Notes: generated by a model not told the origin, from the sequence alone. A stretch of 64,000 nt of DNA from Faecalibacterium duncaniae (GCF_010509575.1 NZ_CP048437.1:1984001-2048000), one strand, 5' to 3'. Numbered from the stretch's first letter, positions 1-8,870 are shown. Made by a program: numbers and translations.

Positions 1-428
1 CGCGGGTGTTCTTTCCCGGGGCAAAGCTCATTCCGGTGGACGGGCTGAAGGAGATGAACTTCGGCCGGTTCGAGGGCCAGACCTTCGTACAGGTGGAGCA
101 GGACCCGGAATATCTGGCATGGGTGCAGGAAAACGAGCACGCTGCCCACCCGGACGGGGAACGCAGGAGCGATTTCTGCAACAGGGTGTGCAAAACGCTG
201 GCTGACCTCATTGACAAGGCCCTTGCCGAAGGGCAGGAACGGCTGGTCATCGTGGCCCATGGCGGCACACAAATGGCTGCACTGGAGCGGTTTGGCGTGC
301 CCCGCCGCAGCTTTCACGATTGGTGCGGCCCCAACGCGGGCGGCTATGTGCTGGATGCCCGGGACTGGCCGGAGCAGCACATCCTGCATCTGGTGGAGAC
401 CGTGCAGTACACCAAGGAGAACGGATGA
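1..428 (+). CDS. Histidine phosphatase family protein, probable alpha-ribazole phosphatase (5' truncated by window edge)
   Basis: The gene enters from the left edge; the frame is open from base 3 and no start is visible. The 142 visible residues look like the later part of a histidine phosphatase (phosphoglycerate mutase-like) fold: an EMNFGRFEGQ segment and the second catalytic histidine in VIVAHGGT. The N-terminal RHG motif lies outside the window. The stop overlaps the start of a corrinoid adenosyltransferase gene, so the two are translationally coupled. From that context the likely role is CobC-type dephosphorylation of alpha-ribazole 5'-phosphate in cobalamin assembly. A generic phosphoglycerate mutase-like phosphatase cannot be excluded from the fragment. 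Confidence 0.8.
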   Translation, partial: RVFFPGAKLIPVDGLKEMNFGRFEGQTFVQVEQDPEYLAWVQENEHAAHPDGERRSDFCNRVCKTLADLIDKALAEGQERLVIVAHGGTQMAALERFGVPRRSFHDWCGPNAGGYVLDARDWPEQHILHLVETVQYTKENG

Positions 429-940
429 TGGAACAGGGCCTGCTGCATCTTTACTGGGGCGACGGCAAGGGGAAGACCACCGCCGCCATGGGCCTTGCCC
501 TCCGCGCACTGGGCAGCGGCAAACGGGTTGTCATCATGCAGTTCCTCAAGGGCGGGCAGAGCGGCGAGATCCCTCTGCTGGCCCAGCTGGGGGCAAAAAT
601 TTTCCGGGGCAAGGGCGGGCAGAAGTTCGTGTTCCAGATGAACGAAGCGGAAAAGGCCGCTGCCCGGGCCGTGCAGAACGAAAACCTGACCGCCGCACTG
701 GCCGAGCCTGCCGACCTGCTTATTTTAGATGAAGCCGGTTCAGCCTGGGAGCTGGACATGGTGGACAAAGACCTGCTCCGGCGGGCCGTTCTGGAGCGTC
801 CCGCCGCGCAGGAATGCGTGCTGACCGCCCACAAGGCCCCGCAGTGGATGCTGGATGCCGCCGACTACTCCACCGAGATGAAATGCCGCCGCCACCCCTA
901 CCAGAAGGGCATCAAGGCGCGCAAAGGCATCGAATACTAA
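425..940 (+). CDS. cobO: Cob(I)alamin adenosyltransferase (CobO/BtuR type)
   Basis: About 171 residues, the usual length for the CobO/BtuR family, which transfers the adenosyl group of ATP to cob(I)alamin or corrinoid intermediates in the cytoplasm. The P-loop GDGKGKTT sits at about residues 11-18. The family features TAAMGLALRALGSGK and LLILDEAG follow. Two ATGs (425 and 428) are possible; both follow AAGGAG at 414-419, with spacings of 5 and 8 bases. The ATG at 425 overlaps the TGA of the upstream phosphatase. The pair reads as the tail of a cobalamin biosynthesis or salvage operon and is followed by a strong hairpin terminator. Confidence 0.92.
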   Translation: MMEQGLLHLYWGDGKGKTTAAMGLALRALGSGKRVVIMQFLKGGQSGEIPLLAQLGAKIFRGKGGQKFVFQMNEAEKAAARAVQNENLTAALAEPADLLILDEAGSAWELDMVDKDLLRRAVLERPAAQECVLTAHKAPQWMLDAADYSTEMKCRRHPYQKGIKARKGIEY

Positions 941-944
941 AAAT

Positions 945-986
945 GCCCGGAGAACCGCAGCTTTCAGCGGCCCTCCGGGCTTTTTT
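945..986. terminator. Intrinsic terminator after cobO, probably bidirectional
   Basis: Perfect 8-base stem GCCCGGAG / CTCCGGGC (945-952 and 973-980) followed by six T on the plus strand. The minus strand has ATTTTTAG after the stem, so it can also end the convergent MATE gene. Confidence 0.85.
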
Positions 987-990
987 GTGT

Positions 991-2318
991 TTACTGTTTT
1001 GCAATGATATCGCGGTTGGCCGCCAGCAGGCCAAGGGCCAGCGCAGCGCTCAGGATGTCGGCCACAGCCTGAGCCATCAGCACGCCCTGATACTGGAACA
1101 GGTGTACGCAGACCACCAGTGCCAACAGAAACACCACGCCTGACGGCTGATGGAGAGCAGGAAGGACGGCATGATTTTACCAGTTGCCTGGAACAGCACC
1201 GTGAGCAGGAGCGCCACGCCGCCAAAGGCTGCGGTGTAGACCTGCCAGCGGAGCATCTGCGCACCAGTGGCGATCATCCCGGCATCCTGCACGAAGAGCT
1301 GCATCAGCGCACCGGAATTCAGGCAGAGGATGAGGGACAGCACCACGGCGATGGAGACAAGGAAGGTCAGACAGAAGCGGATGAGCTTGCGCATCACGTC
1401 CCGCTTTTTTGCGCCGTACAGGTAACCGAACAGTGGGATGCCGCCGAACGAGAAGCCCACCAGCACCAGCTGGGCGATCATGCTCACCTTGCTGGCAATG
1501 CCCATGGCGGCAATTTTATCGTTGCCATAGGGCAAGAGAAACTGGTTCATCACAATGACAGTCAGGCTCTGCATCAGGTTGCTCAGCGCGGCAGTAACAC
1601 CCACGCCCAAAACCTGCTGCAGCTCCTTACCCGTGACGTGGCACTGGGACAGCTTGACAGACAGGCAGCGGCTCTTTTTGTGGAGCAGCCACAGGAAGTA
1701 CAGGTCGCTGCACAGGTAGCCCACAATGGTGGCAATGGCCGCGCCCCCTGCGCCCCAGCCCACTGTGGTGATGAGGATGGGATCGAGGATGATATTGATG
1801 ACCGTGCCGCCGATGCTGCCGATCATGGACTGGGTTGCCATGCCCTCACAGCGAATGAGGTTGGAATGGATAAAGTTCAGCACCGTGGCCGGGGCACCAA
1901 TGGCCAGCACGGTGTAATAGGCCTGTGCGTGCGGCATCGTCTCAACAGTCGCACCCAGAATGCCCAGCAGCGGGACGCGGAACAGCATCATCAGGACTGC
2001 CAACACCACGCCCGTGATCAGGGCCACATAGAAGCAGAACGAGCTGACCCGGCCGGTGCCCTCACGGTCGTCCTGTCCCAGCAGGCGGGAAATGAGTGAG
2101 CTGCCGCCCTGGCCGTAGATGTTGCCGAAGGCCATGAGGGCCGTGAACACCGGCGCACAGAGCGAAACACCCGCAATCAGCGCCGTATCGTTGGACTGCG
2201 CAATGAAAAAGGTATCGGCAAGGTTATACACCACGCTCACCATCAGGCCGAACACCGAGGGCAGCGCCATCTTGAAATAGGTGCGGTACAGATGATCGAG
2301 ATCAAAAATAGAATCCAT
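991..2318 (-). pseudogene. MATE family efflux transporter, frameshifted near the C-terminus
   Basis: MATE (DinF/NorM-like) multidrug/sodium antiporter with about 12 membrane helices, starting MDSIFDLDHLYRTYFKMALP. The chosen ATG at 2318 follows GGAGG at good spacing, while an upstream ATG in the same frame lacks one. The frame reads normally to SFLLSISRQ (about 1140) and then becomes AWCFCWHWW with a stop at 1077. One extra base there (CAGGCG read as CAGGGCG) restores RQGVVFLLALVVCVHLFQYQ and continues to a TAA at 991, giving a normal 442-residue MATE protein. So a single-base deletion, real or a sequencing error, breaks the last 50 or so residues. A TATAAT-like -10 lies at 2344-2349. Confidence 0.85.
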
Positions 2319-2490
2319 TGGTTTTTCCTCCACTTTCGTCCCTATTATAAGGGTTTTGCTTGCATTTGTTTGTGACACATGGCACAATGAAACAAAAGAA
2401 ATGAGGTGAACTCATGCAGGAAATTCGTGACCCAGCCTGTCTGGAAACGCTGTACCGGAAGCTGGAACTTTCCTCCCGGACCAGAACAGC

Positions 2491-2524
2491 AAAACGCCCG
2501 CGCAGGAGCTTTCCTGTGCGGGCG
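2491..2524 (-). terminator. Intrinsic terminator of mraY
   Basis: On the minus strand, CGCCCGCACAGGA pairs with TCCTGCGCGGGCG (13 bases, one G-T pair) and is followed by TTTTG. It lies 20 bases after the mraY stop. Confidence 0.85.
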
Positions 2525-2543
2525 CTGCATCTCTTTTTGTGTT

Positions 2544-3488
2544 TTACCGCACCAACAGCAGCAGCCAGGCGGATGCCACAGCCTGCAGGATGAGCCAGCG
2601 GGCCACGACCTGCTCATCGCTCCAGCCCAGACGCTTGCGCACATGGTCGTGCAGCGGGGTCAGGGTGTTCTTGAGGATGGAGATGTGCAAAAACCGCTTG
2701 AAGCTGATCTTCAGGATGCCCAGGCTGCCGTCCACGATGAACACCAGCGCGGCCAGCAGGAAGGCGAAGGGGTGGCTGCTCTTGAGGGCCAGAACGGCCA
2801 GGAAGAAGCCCATGGCGCGGCTGCCCGCGTCACCCATCAGCAGGGTGGAAGGCTTGGCGTTCTGCCACAGGTAGGCCAGCAGGGCACCAATGAACACGAT
2901 GCCTGCGGTGGCGTAATCCCCCAGTTCCTCCCAGTAGGCCAGCAGGAAGGTGCCGATGCTGACCACGGCAAGGCTGGCGGAAAGGCCGTCCACGCCATCG
3001 GTGCAGTTGACCACGTTGATGCTGGCCCAGATCAGGACGATGATGAGGATGAGGTAGACGGCATAGGGCAGGCTGAAGCTCCAGCTCAGGAAGTTGACCT
3101 CCGTGCCGTTGAAGTTCAGGTAGGTCACGCCCGCCACAACGGCGATGACCAGATCGATCAGGCCCTTTTTGTACTCGTTCCATGCAGTCTCGGCGGCATC
3201 GTCAAAATAGCCGGAGAGCATGGACGCAATGAGCAGGACGGTGTAGATGACATACTCTGCCTTAAAAGGCACCACGGCCAGCGTGACCAGTGCAATGCAG
3301 AGCACAAAGATGAGGCCGGAGCCCCGGGCCTTGCCCTTGGAGAGTTCGCCGTTCACGGCAAACGCGCGGCCATGGTCGTGGGGGAGCTTATCGTGGAACA
3401 CCGAGTCCATCAGCGCGGTCAGCGCAAATGCAAGCAGAAAGCCCAGCGCATCCACGGTGCGCGGGTTGCCAGAAAGCAGTTGAAGCAT
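2544..3488 (-). CDS. mraY: Phospho-N-acetylmuramoyl-pentapeptide-transferase family protein (MraY)
   Basis: 314 residues with about ten hydrophobic helices, typical of MraY, which moves phospho-MurNAc-pentapeptide from UDP to undecaprenyl phosphate to make lipid I at the inner face of the membrane. Family motifs are present: the aspartate region SMLSGYFDDAAE, NCTDGVDGLSASLA, LLMGDAGSRAMGFF, and the C-terminal loop TPLHDHVRKRLGWSD. GAGG lies about 9 bases before the ATG. It is monocistronic here, outside any dcw cluster, which fits some clostridia. The related WecA/TagO polyprenyl-phosphate transferases share the fold, but the DHV-K loop and length favour MraY. Confidence 0.85.
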   Translation of the reverse strand: MLQLLSGNPRTVDALGFLLAFALTALMDSVFHDKLPHDHGRAFAVNGELSKGKARGSGLIFVLCIALVTLAVVPFKAEYVIYTVLLIASMLSGYFDDAAETAWNEYKKGLIDLVIAVVAGVTYLNFNGTEVNFLSWSFSLPYAVYLILIIVLIWASINVVNCTDGVDGLSASLAVVSIGTFLLAYWEELGDYATAGIVFIGALLAYLWQNAKPSTLLMGDAGSRAMGFFLAVLALKSSHPFAFLLAALVFIVDGSLGILKISFKRFLHISILKNTLTPLHDHVRKRLGWSDEQVVARWLILQAVASAWLLLLVR

Positions 3489-3618
3489 AGTTTTTTTCCT
3501 CTTTCCCGGAGCGGCAGAGGCCGTTCCTGTTCTTTCACGGCTGGATACAAATGAAGTGTATCACGCCCGGGCCAAAAAATCAATCTCCGGGGCAATGGCT
3601 ACCCCGGGGGTAGATGGG

Positions 3619-3647
3619 TTGACATTTTTCGCCCCCCTGTCTATAAT
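3619..3647 (+). promoter_or_regulatory. Consensus sigma-A promoter for the MATE gene at 3716
   Basis: TTGACA at 3619-3624, 17-base spacer, TATAAT at 3642-3647: a perfect consensus promoter. Transcription should start around 3654, inside the 5' arm of the leader hairpin. Confidence 0.85.
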
Positions 3648-3651
3648 GGGA

Positions 3652-3685
3652 AGACAAACGCCCTTTCGAGGGTATTTTTTTGTCT
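3652..3685 (+). promoter_or_regulatory. 5' leader hairpin with terminator-like core
   Basis: AGACAAA (3652-3658) pairs with TTTGTCT (3679-3685). Inside lies a CCCT-TTCG-AGGG hairpin followed by a seven-T run. It sits at the very start of the predicted transcript, 31 bases before the MATE start codon, so it could attenuate transcription or protect the 5' end. Confidence 0.55.
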
Positions 3686-3715
3686 CACAGGAAAATCGGA
3701 GAAAAAGGAGAAGAC

Positions 3716-5122
3716 ATGAAACTTTCACTTGAACAGCTTTCGGCCCGGATGCGGCAGGGTGAGACCATCCCCTCCCGCCAGACGGCCCAGGTGGCTCTGG
3801 CGCTGAGCATCCCCTCCATTCTGGAGCAGCTGGTGGTCACTGCCATGGGATACATCGATGCTGCCATGGTGGGCCACATCGGTGCAGAAGCTACTGCTTC
3901 CATCGGCATCGTCAGCTCCAGCACCTGGCTGCTCCACGGTGTTCTGGTGGGCCTGTACACTGCCCTCTCCATCCAGATCGCCCAGTATCTGGGGGCCGAC
4001 CGGCAGGATGATGCCCGCAGCGTGCTGCGGCAGGCCATGCTTTTCAATGTGATCCTGGGCGTGGGTGCTGCCCTCTTCGGCCTGGGCATCAGCCCCTTTC
4101 TGCCGGGGTGGCTGGGAGCTGACCCCTCCCTGCGGGCAAACGCCACAGCCTACTTTGCCATCTGGTCAACGGCGCTGCCCTTCACCATGGCCATGGGCAT
4201 GTACACCTCCATCCTCCGGGCGGCAGGCTACGCCCTGACCGCCAGCCTCATCAGCGTGTTGGTCTGTGTGCTGGATGCCATCTTCAACTTCTTCCTCATC
4301 AACCCCACCCGGACGCTGCGGGGCATCACCGTCTGGGGTGCCGGGCTGGGTGTGCCCGGCGCAGCCCTGGGCACCGCCCTGGCCACCGTGGTGGGCGGCC
4401 TGTTGGCTTTGGCCATCCTGCTGCTGCGGGAAGGCCCCCTCTGCATCCGGAAGCCTGCCCCCTGGAAGATCACCCGCTCCTGCCTGCGGAACCTGCTGTG
4501 GGTCGGCGGTCCTCTGGCGGGAGAACGTGCCGCCATCTCTCTGGCGCAGGTGGTGGTGGTGCGCATCGTAGCCGGCCTGGGTACCGTGGCCATTGCCGCC
4601 AACAGCCTGGCTGTCAATGCCGAGGGCTTGTGCTACATGGCGGGCTACGGCATCCAGAGCGCAGCCGTCACCCTCATCGGCCAGGCCGTGGGTGCCAACC
4701 GGAAGGATATGGCCAAGCGTTTTGCCTGGCTGTGTACCGGCCTTGGCATGGGGGTCATGGCCCTTTCCGGCGTTGGCCTGTGGATCTTTGCCCCCACCCT
4801 GATGAGCCTTTTCACCACCGATGCGGCTGTCATCGCTCTGGGTGCTCAGGTTTTGCGCATCGAAGCCTGGGCCGAGCCCATGTTCGGTGCCTCCATCGTG
4901 GCCAGCGGTGCCATGCAGGGTGCGGGCGACAGCACCTCCTGTTTTGTGCTGAACATATTCAGCATGTGGTGCATCCGGCTGACGCTGGCGTTCCTGCTGG
5001 CTCCCCGGCTGGGCCTGATGGGCGTTTGGGGTGCCATGTGCTGCGAATTAAGCATCCGGGGCCTGCTGTTCCTCATCCGCCTTGCCCGGGGCAAGTGGCT
5101 GGAAAAGGGCGCGCTGTCTTAA
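3716..5122 (+). CDS. MATE family efflux transporter
   Basis: 468-residue inner-membrane antiporter of the MATE family, which exports cationic drugs or metabolites using a sodium or proton gradient. Around 12 membrane helices are visible; the N-terminal repeat carries LALSIPSILEQLVVTAMGYID and the second half GGPLAGERAAISLAQVVVV. The ATG at 3716 follows AAGGAG at good spacing. An in-frame TTG at 3680 would lie inside the leader T-run and is rejected. A perfect promoter and a 5' hairpin precede it. The restriction-modification gene follows after only 24 bases with no terminator, so read-through is likely. Substrate is not predictable from sequence. Confidence 0.93.
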   Translation: MKLSLEQLSARMRQGETIPSRQTAQVALALSIPSILEQLVVTAMGYIDAAMVGHIGAEATASIGIVSSSTWLLHGVLVGLYTALSIQIAQYLGADRQDDARSVLRQAMLFNVILGVGAALFGLGISPFLPGWLGADPSLRANATAYFAIWSTALPFTMAMGMYTSILRAAGYALTASLISVLVCVLDAIFNFFLINPTRTLRGITVWGAGLGVPGAALGTALATVVGGLLALAILLLREGPLCIRKPAPWKITRSCLRNLLWVGGPLAGERAAISLAQVVVVRIVAGLGTVAIAANSLAVNAEGLCYMAGYGIQSAAVTLIGQAVGANRKDMAKRFAWLCTGLGMGVMALSGVGLWIFAPTLMSLFTTDAAVIALGAQVLRIEAWAEPMFGASIVASGAMQGAGDSTSCFVLNIFSMWCIRLTLAFLLAPRLGLMGVWGAMCCELSIRGLLFLIRLARGKWLEKGALS

Positions 5123-5146
5123 TACACAAAACAGGGAGATTACATT

Positions 5147-7939
5147 ATGACAAATGCAGAAAAGCGTGAAGCGGCACGGCAATTGATTCAAAAGTGGCAT
5201 AATAAAGGCAGAGAAGACGAGGACGACCGCTCCTATTGGCTGGATATCTTGCAGCGCTTACTGGGTTGTGCTGATGCAACCGACAGAATTGAGTTTCAGA
5301 AAAAAGTAATCGTTAACGGAAACACAAAAAGAATCGATGCCTATATCCCTGAAACAAAAATCATTATTGAACAGAAGTCAGAAGGCATTCCTCTGGACAA
5401 GAAGATCTCGCAGTCCGGTGGAACCGAACTCACTCCTTACGAACAGGCCAAACGCTACAATGATAATCTGCCAACTTCTGAGAAAGCAAAGTGGATCATC
5501 ACTTCCAATTTTCAGGAACTGTGGATTTACGATATGGATACCCGCGTTCCTGAAAATAATGTTGTAAAAATACATATCGATGATCTTCACCACAATTCTT
5601 CGCTTCTGGACTTTCTGCTGGAGAAAAAGGTTATCCAAGTCTCTAAAGAAGTAGATTTGTCACAAGAAGCGGGCAAACTCGTTGGCAAAATCTATGATGC
5701 ATTTTTGAAGCAGTACCATGACCCAGAAAGCAAAAAAGCCCTCGAAAGCCTGAATGTTCTTTGCGTCCGGCTGGTATTCTGCCTTTACTCTGAGGATGCC
5801 GGTCTGTTTGAGCAAAAAGATTCCTTTAGCGGATACATTGCTCAATACGAGCCAAAAGACCTGCGTCCGGCTCTGTTGTCACTGTTTAAGGTTTTGGATA
5901 CTCCCTATCCTGACCGACCCGACCTATATCTTTCGGAAGAGCTGGAAGCATTCCCCTATGTCAACGGCGGCCTATTTGCCAACGAGGATATTATCATTCC
6001 AAAAATCACACAGGAAATCAAAGACGCTCTTGCGGAAGCCGGGCATTTTAATTGGCGGGATATTTCGCCTACCATTTTCGGCGCTGTTTTTGAAAGCACG
6101 TTGAATCCGGTTACCAGACGGAAAGGCGGGATGCACTACACCTCGATTGAGAATATCCACAAGGTAATCGACCCGCTGTTTTTGGATGATTTGAAAAACG
6201 AATTCGCAGAGATTCTGACAATTGGTGTACAGAAGCAAAAGAAAAAGAAGCTGGAAGAGTTTCAGAACAAATTAGCCGGACTGACCTTTTTAGACCCAGC
6301 CTGTGGCTCTGGCAACTTCTTGACAGAAACCTATATTTCGCTCCGCCGTCTGGAAAATGACATTTTAAGGGAACTGCAAAACGGACAGGTCATCTTTGGT
6401 GATACCAATTGGAATCCCATTAAAGTCTCCATCTCCCAGTTTTACGGCATCGAAATCAACGATTTTGCCGGTGATGTTGCAAAAACCGCTCTTTGGATTG
6501 CAGAAAGCCAGATGATGAAGGAAACTGAAGATGTTGTCTTAATGCATCTTGATTTCCTTCCATTAAAAAGCAATGTAAATATCCATATCGGGAATGCCTT
6601 GCAGATGGATTGGGCTTCCATCATCTCCCCCTCCAAATTATCGTATATCATGGGAAACCCACCGTTTGTTGGGCAATCTGTCCGAACAAAAGATCAAGCT
6701 CACGATATGAACGATATCTGGGGACAGGGTGAAATAGAAACCAAACTTGATTATGTGATCTGCTGGTACAAAAAAGCGCTAGATTATATCAATACATCCA
6801 GCACGAATATCGAAATTGCATTTGTCTCCACGAATTCTATTTGTCAGGGCGAATCCGTTCCAACATTTTGGAAGAAAATGATTGATTCTGGTGCTGAAAT
6901 TCACTTCGCATATCGTTCTTTTGTATGGGACAGTGAGGCAAATGAAAAAGCGGCAGTTCATTGTGTCATCATCGGTTTCTCCAACTTTAGCCGCTCTCAT
7001 ACAAAATTCATTTACACTGAAGAAACAAAAACAAAGGCAGAACATATAAACCCCTATCTATTAGATGCTCCTGACATTTGGATTACAAACAGAATTAATA
7101 AACCTCAAAATGGTTTACCCAAAATGACCACCGGTAGTCCTCCGACAGATGATGGTGCTCTAACACTTAGCATAACAGAGAAAGAAGAACTTGAGAAACA
7201 ATATCCCGTATTGGCAAAATACATCAAGCCTTTTATAGGTGCAAAAGAATTCTTACATGATAATGTAAATAGCTATTCCAGATATTGCTTATGGTTTAAG
7301 GATGGTAATGTCTCTGATTATGTAAATATAAAAGAAATCACAGAACGCCTTGAAAAAGTCCGTGCTTTGCGAAAAAGCAGTAATGCAGATCGGATACAGA
7401 AAATGGCCGATTATCCTTACCTTTTCTGCCAAATTCGGCAACCGTTATCAACCTATCTTGTGTTTCCGAGACATTCTTCACAGAATAGGCGGTATATCCC
7501 GATTGGTTTTATGCCTTCTAGTGTAATTGCCGGAGACGCTTGCAGTATTATTCCAAATGTCACAATCTATGAATTCGGAGTTCTGACATCTAATGTTCAT
7601 AATGCGTGGATGCGTGTTACTTGTGGTAGGATAAAAAGCGATTTCAGGTATTCCCCCGCAGTTTATAATAATTTTCCTTGGCCTACTCCCACCTTAGAAC
7701 AAAAAGCCAAAATAGAACAAACTGCACAGGCCATTCTTAACGCACGAGCAATGTATCCAAACAATTGTCTTGCAGATTTGTATAATCCTCTGGCCATGCC
7801 TGAACCGCTGTTAAAAGCCCATATCGCAAACGACAGAGCCGTCATGCAGGCCTATGGTTTATCAGTCAAGGACACCTCTGAAGCCGATTGTGTAGCGTTC
7901 CTGATGAAACGCTATCAGGAGTTGACACAAACGAAGTAA
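5147..7939 (+). CDS. Type IIL restriction-modification enzyme, MmeI-like (fused endonuclease, methyltransferase and specificity domain)
   Basis: A 930-residue single-polypeptide restriction-modification protein. Residues 60-80 carry a PD-(D/E)xK-type site, D64 then E75-Q-K77 in IIIEQK. GGMHYTS is at 327-333, the S-adenosylmethionine motif LDPACGSGNF at 382-391, and the catalytic adenine-methyltransferase motif NPPF at 504-507. The remainder looks like a target-recognition domain and helical C-terminus. Order and length match MmeI (about 919 residues), in which one subunit both cuts and methylates one strand of the site. The start has GGGAG at proper spacing. Base composition is clearly more AT-rich than both neighbours and rich in AAA, ATT and TAT codons, which suggests transfer. 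A methyltransferase-only role is possible if the nuclease is inactive. Confidence 0.88.
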   Translation: MTNAEKREAARQLIQKWHNKGREDEDDRSYWLDILQRLLGCADATDRIEFQKKVIVNGNTKRIDAYIPETKIIIEQKSEGIPLDKKISQSGGTELTPYEQAKRYNDNLPTSEKAKWIITSNFQELWIYDMDTRVPENNVVKIHIDDLHHNSSLLDFLLEKKVIQVSKEVDLSQEAGKLVGKIYDAFLKQYHDPESKKALESLNVLCVRLVFCLYSEDAGLFEQKDSFSGYIAQYEPKDLRPALLSLFKVLDTPYPDRPDLYLSEELEAFPYVNGGLFANEDIIIPKITQEIKDALAEAGHFNWRDISPTIFGAVFESTLNPVTRRKGGMHYTSIENIHKVIDPLFLDDLKNEFAEILTIGVQKQKKKKLEEFQNKLAGLTFLDPACGSGNFLTETYISLRRLENDILRELQNGQVIFGDTNWNPIKVSISQFYGIEINDFAGDVAKTALWIAESQMMKETEDVVLMHLDFLPLKSNVNIHIGNALQMDWASIISPSKLSYIMGNPPFVGQSVRTKDQAHDMNDIWGQGEIETKLDYVICWYKKALDYINTSSTNIEIAFVSTNSICQGESVPTFWKKMIDSGAEIHFAYRSFVWDSEANEKAAVHCVIIGFSNFSRSHTKFIYTEETKTKAEHINPYLLDAPDIWITNRINKPQNGLPKMTTGSPPTDDGALTLSITEKEELEKQYPVLAKYIKPFIGAKEFLHDNVNSYSRYCLWFKDGNVSDYVNIKEITERLEKVRALRKSSNADRIQKMADYPYLFCQIRQPLSTYLVFPRHSSQNRRYIPIGFMPSSVIAGDACSIIPNVTIYEFGVLTSNVHNAWMRVTCGRIKSDFRYSPAVYNNFPWPTPTLEQKAKIEQTAQAILNARAMYPNNCLADLYNPLAMPEPLLKAHIANDRAVMQAYGLSVKDTSEADCVAFLMKRYQELTQTK

Positions 7940-7952
7940 TCTCTCAAATAGC

Positions 7953-7988
7953 AAAAAAGAAAGGACGCTCTCGCGTCCTTTCTTTTTT
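7953..7988. terminator. Bidirectional terminator between the restriction-modification gene and ribU
   Basis: Near-perfect palindrome: an A-run plus GAAAGGACGC pairs with GCGTCCTTTC plus a T-run around a TCTC loop. It has T-runs on both strands, serving the two convergent genes. Confidence 0.9.
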
Positions 7989-7998
7989 GTTCTGTCAC

Positions 7999-8598
7999 TC
8001 ACTTCCGGCCATGCAGGATAGGAGAGAGCGGCTTATAGATCAACATGCAGATCAGGGCATCCAGCAGGCCCTTGACCAGAGTGAAGGGCATATTGAAGAT
8101 GATCAGGCACTTGATAAGGCTGTTTGCAGAGGGCAGGATCGCCTGATACATGCCCAGGATGGCTTCCAGCGGCATGTGGTAGAACTTGACGTAGGCCGGG
8201 TAGGTGATGAAGTAGTTGGACGGCACACTGAACAGGGCCATGGCCACGGCACCGGCCACGGCACCGATGATGGCGTTCTTGCGGCTCTTGTGGTGCTTGT
8301 AGAGGTAACCGGCCAGTGCGGAGAACACCGCACCCAGCATGAAGTTGCACAGCTCACCCACCAGTGCGGTAGAGGTGCCCTTGATGACCACATGGAGCAG
8401 GTTCTTCATAAAGCTGATGATCACACCGTACACCGGGCCAAGGGCAAAGGCACCCAGCAGAGCGGGCAGGTCGGAGAAGTCCATCTTGACGAAGGACGGG
8501 ATGAGCATCGGGAGCGGGAACTCGATGAACATCAGGATAAAGGCCACCGCACTGAGCATGGCGGCAACGGTCAGGTTGCGGGTCGTGTTTTTCTTCAT
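7999..8598 (-). CDS. ribU: ECF transporter S component for riboflavin (RibU)
   Basis: 199 residues with six hydrophobic segments, the size and layout of ECF-type substrate-binding S components. The start MKKNTTRNLTVAAMLSAVAF and the segment FSDLPALLGAFALGPVYG are typical of RibU, which captures riboflavin or FMN in the membrane and works with a shared EcfA/A'/T energy module encoded elsewhere. The identification is strengthened by the FMN riboswitch in its leader. GGAGG precedes the ATG by seven bases. The gene is monocistronic with its own promoter, riboswitch and terminator. Synthesis should fall when FMN is abundant. Confidence 0.93.
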   Translation of the reverse strand: MKKNTTRNLTVAAMLSAVAFILMFIEFPLPMLIPSFVKMDFSDLPALLGAFALGPVYGVIISFMKNLLHVVIKGTSTALVGELCNFMLGAVFSALAGYLYKHHKSRKNAIIGAVAGAVAMALFSVPSNYFITYPAYVKFYHMPLEAILGMYQAILPSANSLIKCLIIFNMPFTLVKGLLDALICMLIYKPLSPILHGRK

Positions 8599-8681
8599 GG
8601 TAATATCCTCCCGGGGCGTTCTGGCCCCAAATCAAAGATTGGAAAGCCCCTTTCGCGTGGTTCGGAACCGGGAAGACAATC

Positions 8682-8723
8682 AAAAACGCGCCCTGCCGCA
8701 GCAAACACTGCAACAGGGCGCGT
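8682..8723 (-). terminator. Expression-platform terminator of the FMN riboswitch
   Basis: On the minus strand ACGCGCCCTG pairs with CAGGGCGCGT (10 bases), followed by a T-run. It lies between the aptamer and ribU, so FMN binding would be expected to favour this premature stop. Confidence 0.85.
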
Positions 8724-8745
8724 AGACAAATCGTATTGCCTGCCG

Positions 8746-8857
8746 TTTCTTGCATCCGGACTATACCGTTGGCCCCGGAGTCTCACCGGGTCAACACCCT
8801 TGCGGGTGGTCGCGGGCTGTACCGCCAGTGGGGAATCTCACCCCGCCCTGAAACGAA
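8746..8857 (-). promoter_or_regulatory. FMN riboswitch (RFN element)
   Basis: Minus-strand sequence carries the conserved RFN blocks in order: TTTCAGGGCGGGGTGAGATT, CCCCACTGGCGGTA, AGCCCGCGA, CCGGTGAGACTCCGGGGCC and GGTATAGTCCGGATG. A variable hairpin (ACCCGCAAGGGTG) occupies the usual arm. It sits directly upstream of ribU. Confidence 0.96.
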
Positions 8858-8870
8858 CTTTCTGGCCAAA

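Noticed and set aside
3680-3716. Earlier TTG start for the MATE protein
   Set aside because: It lies inside the leader T-run and hairpin; ATG 3716 has AAGGAG at correct spacing.
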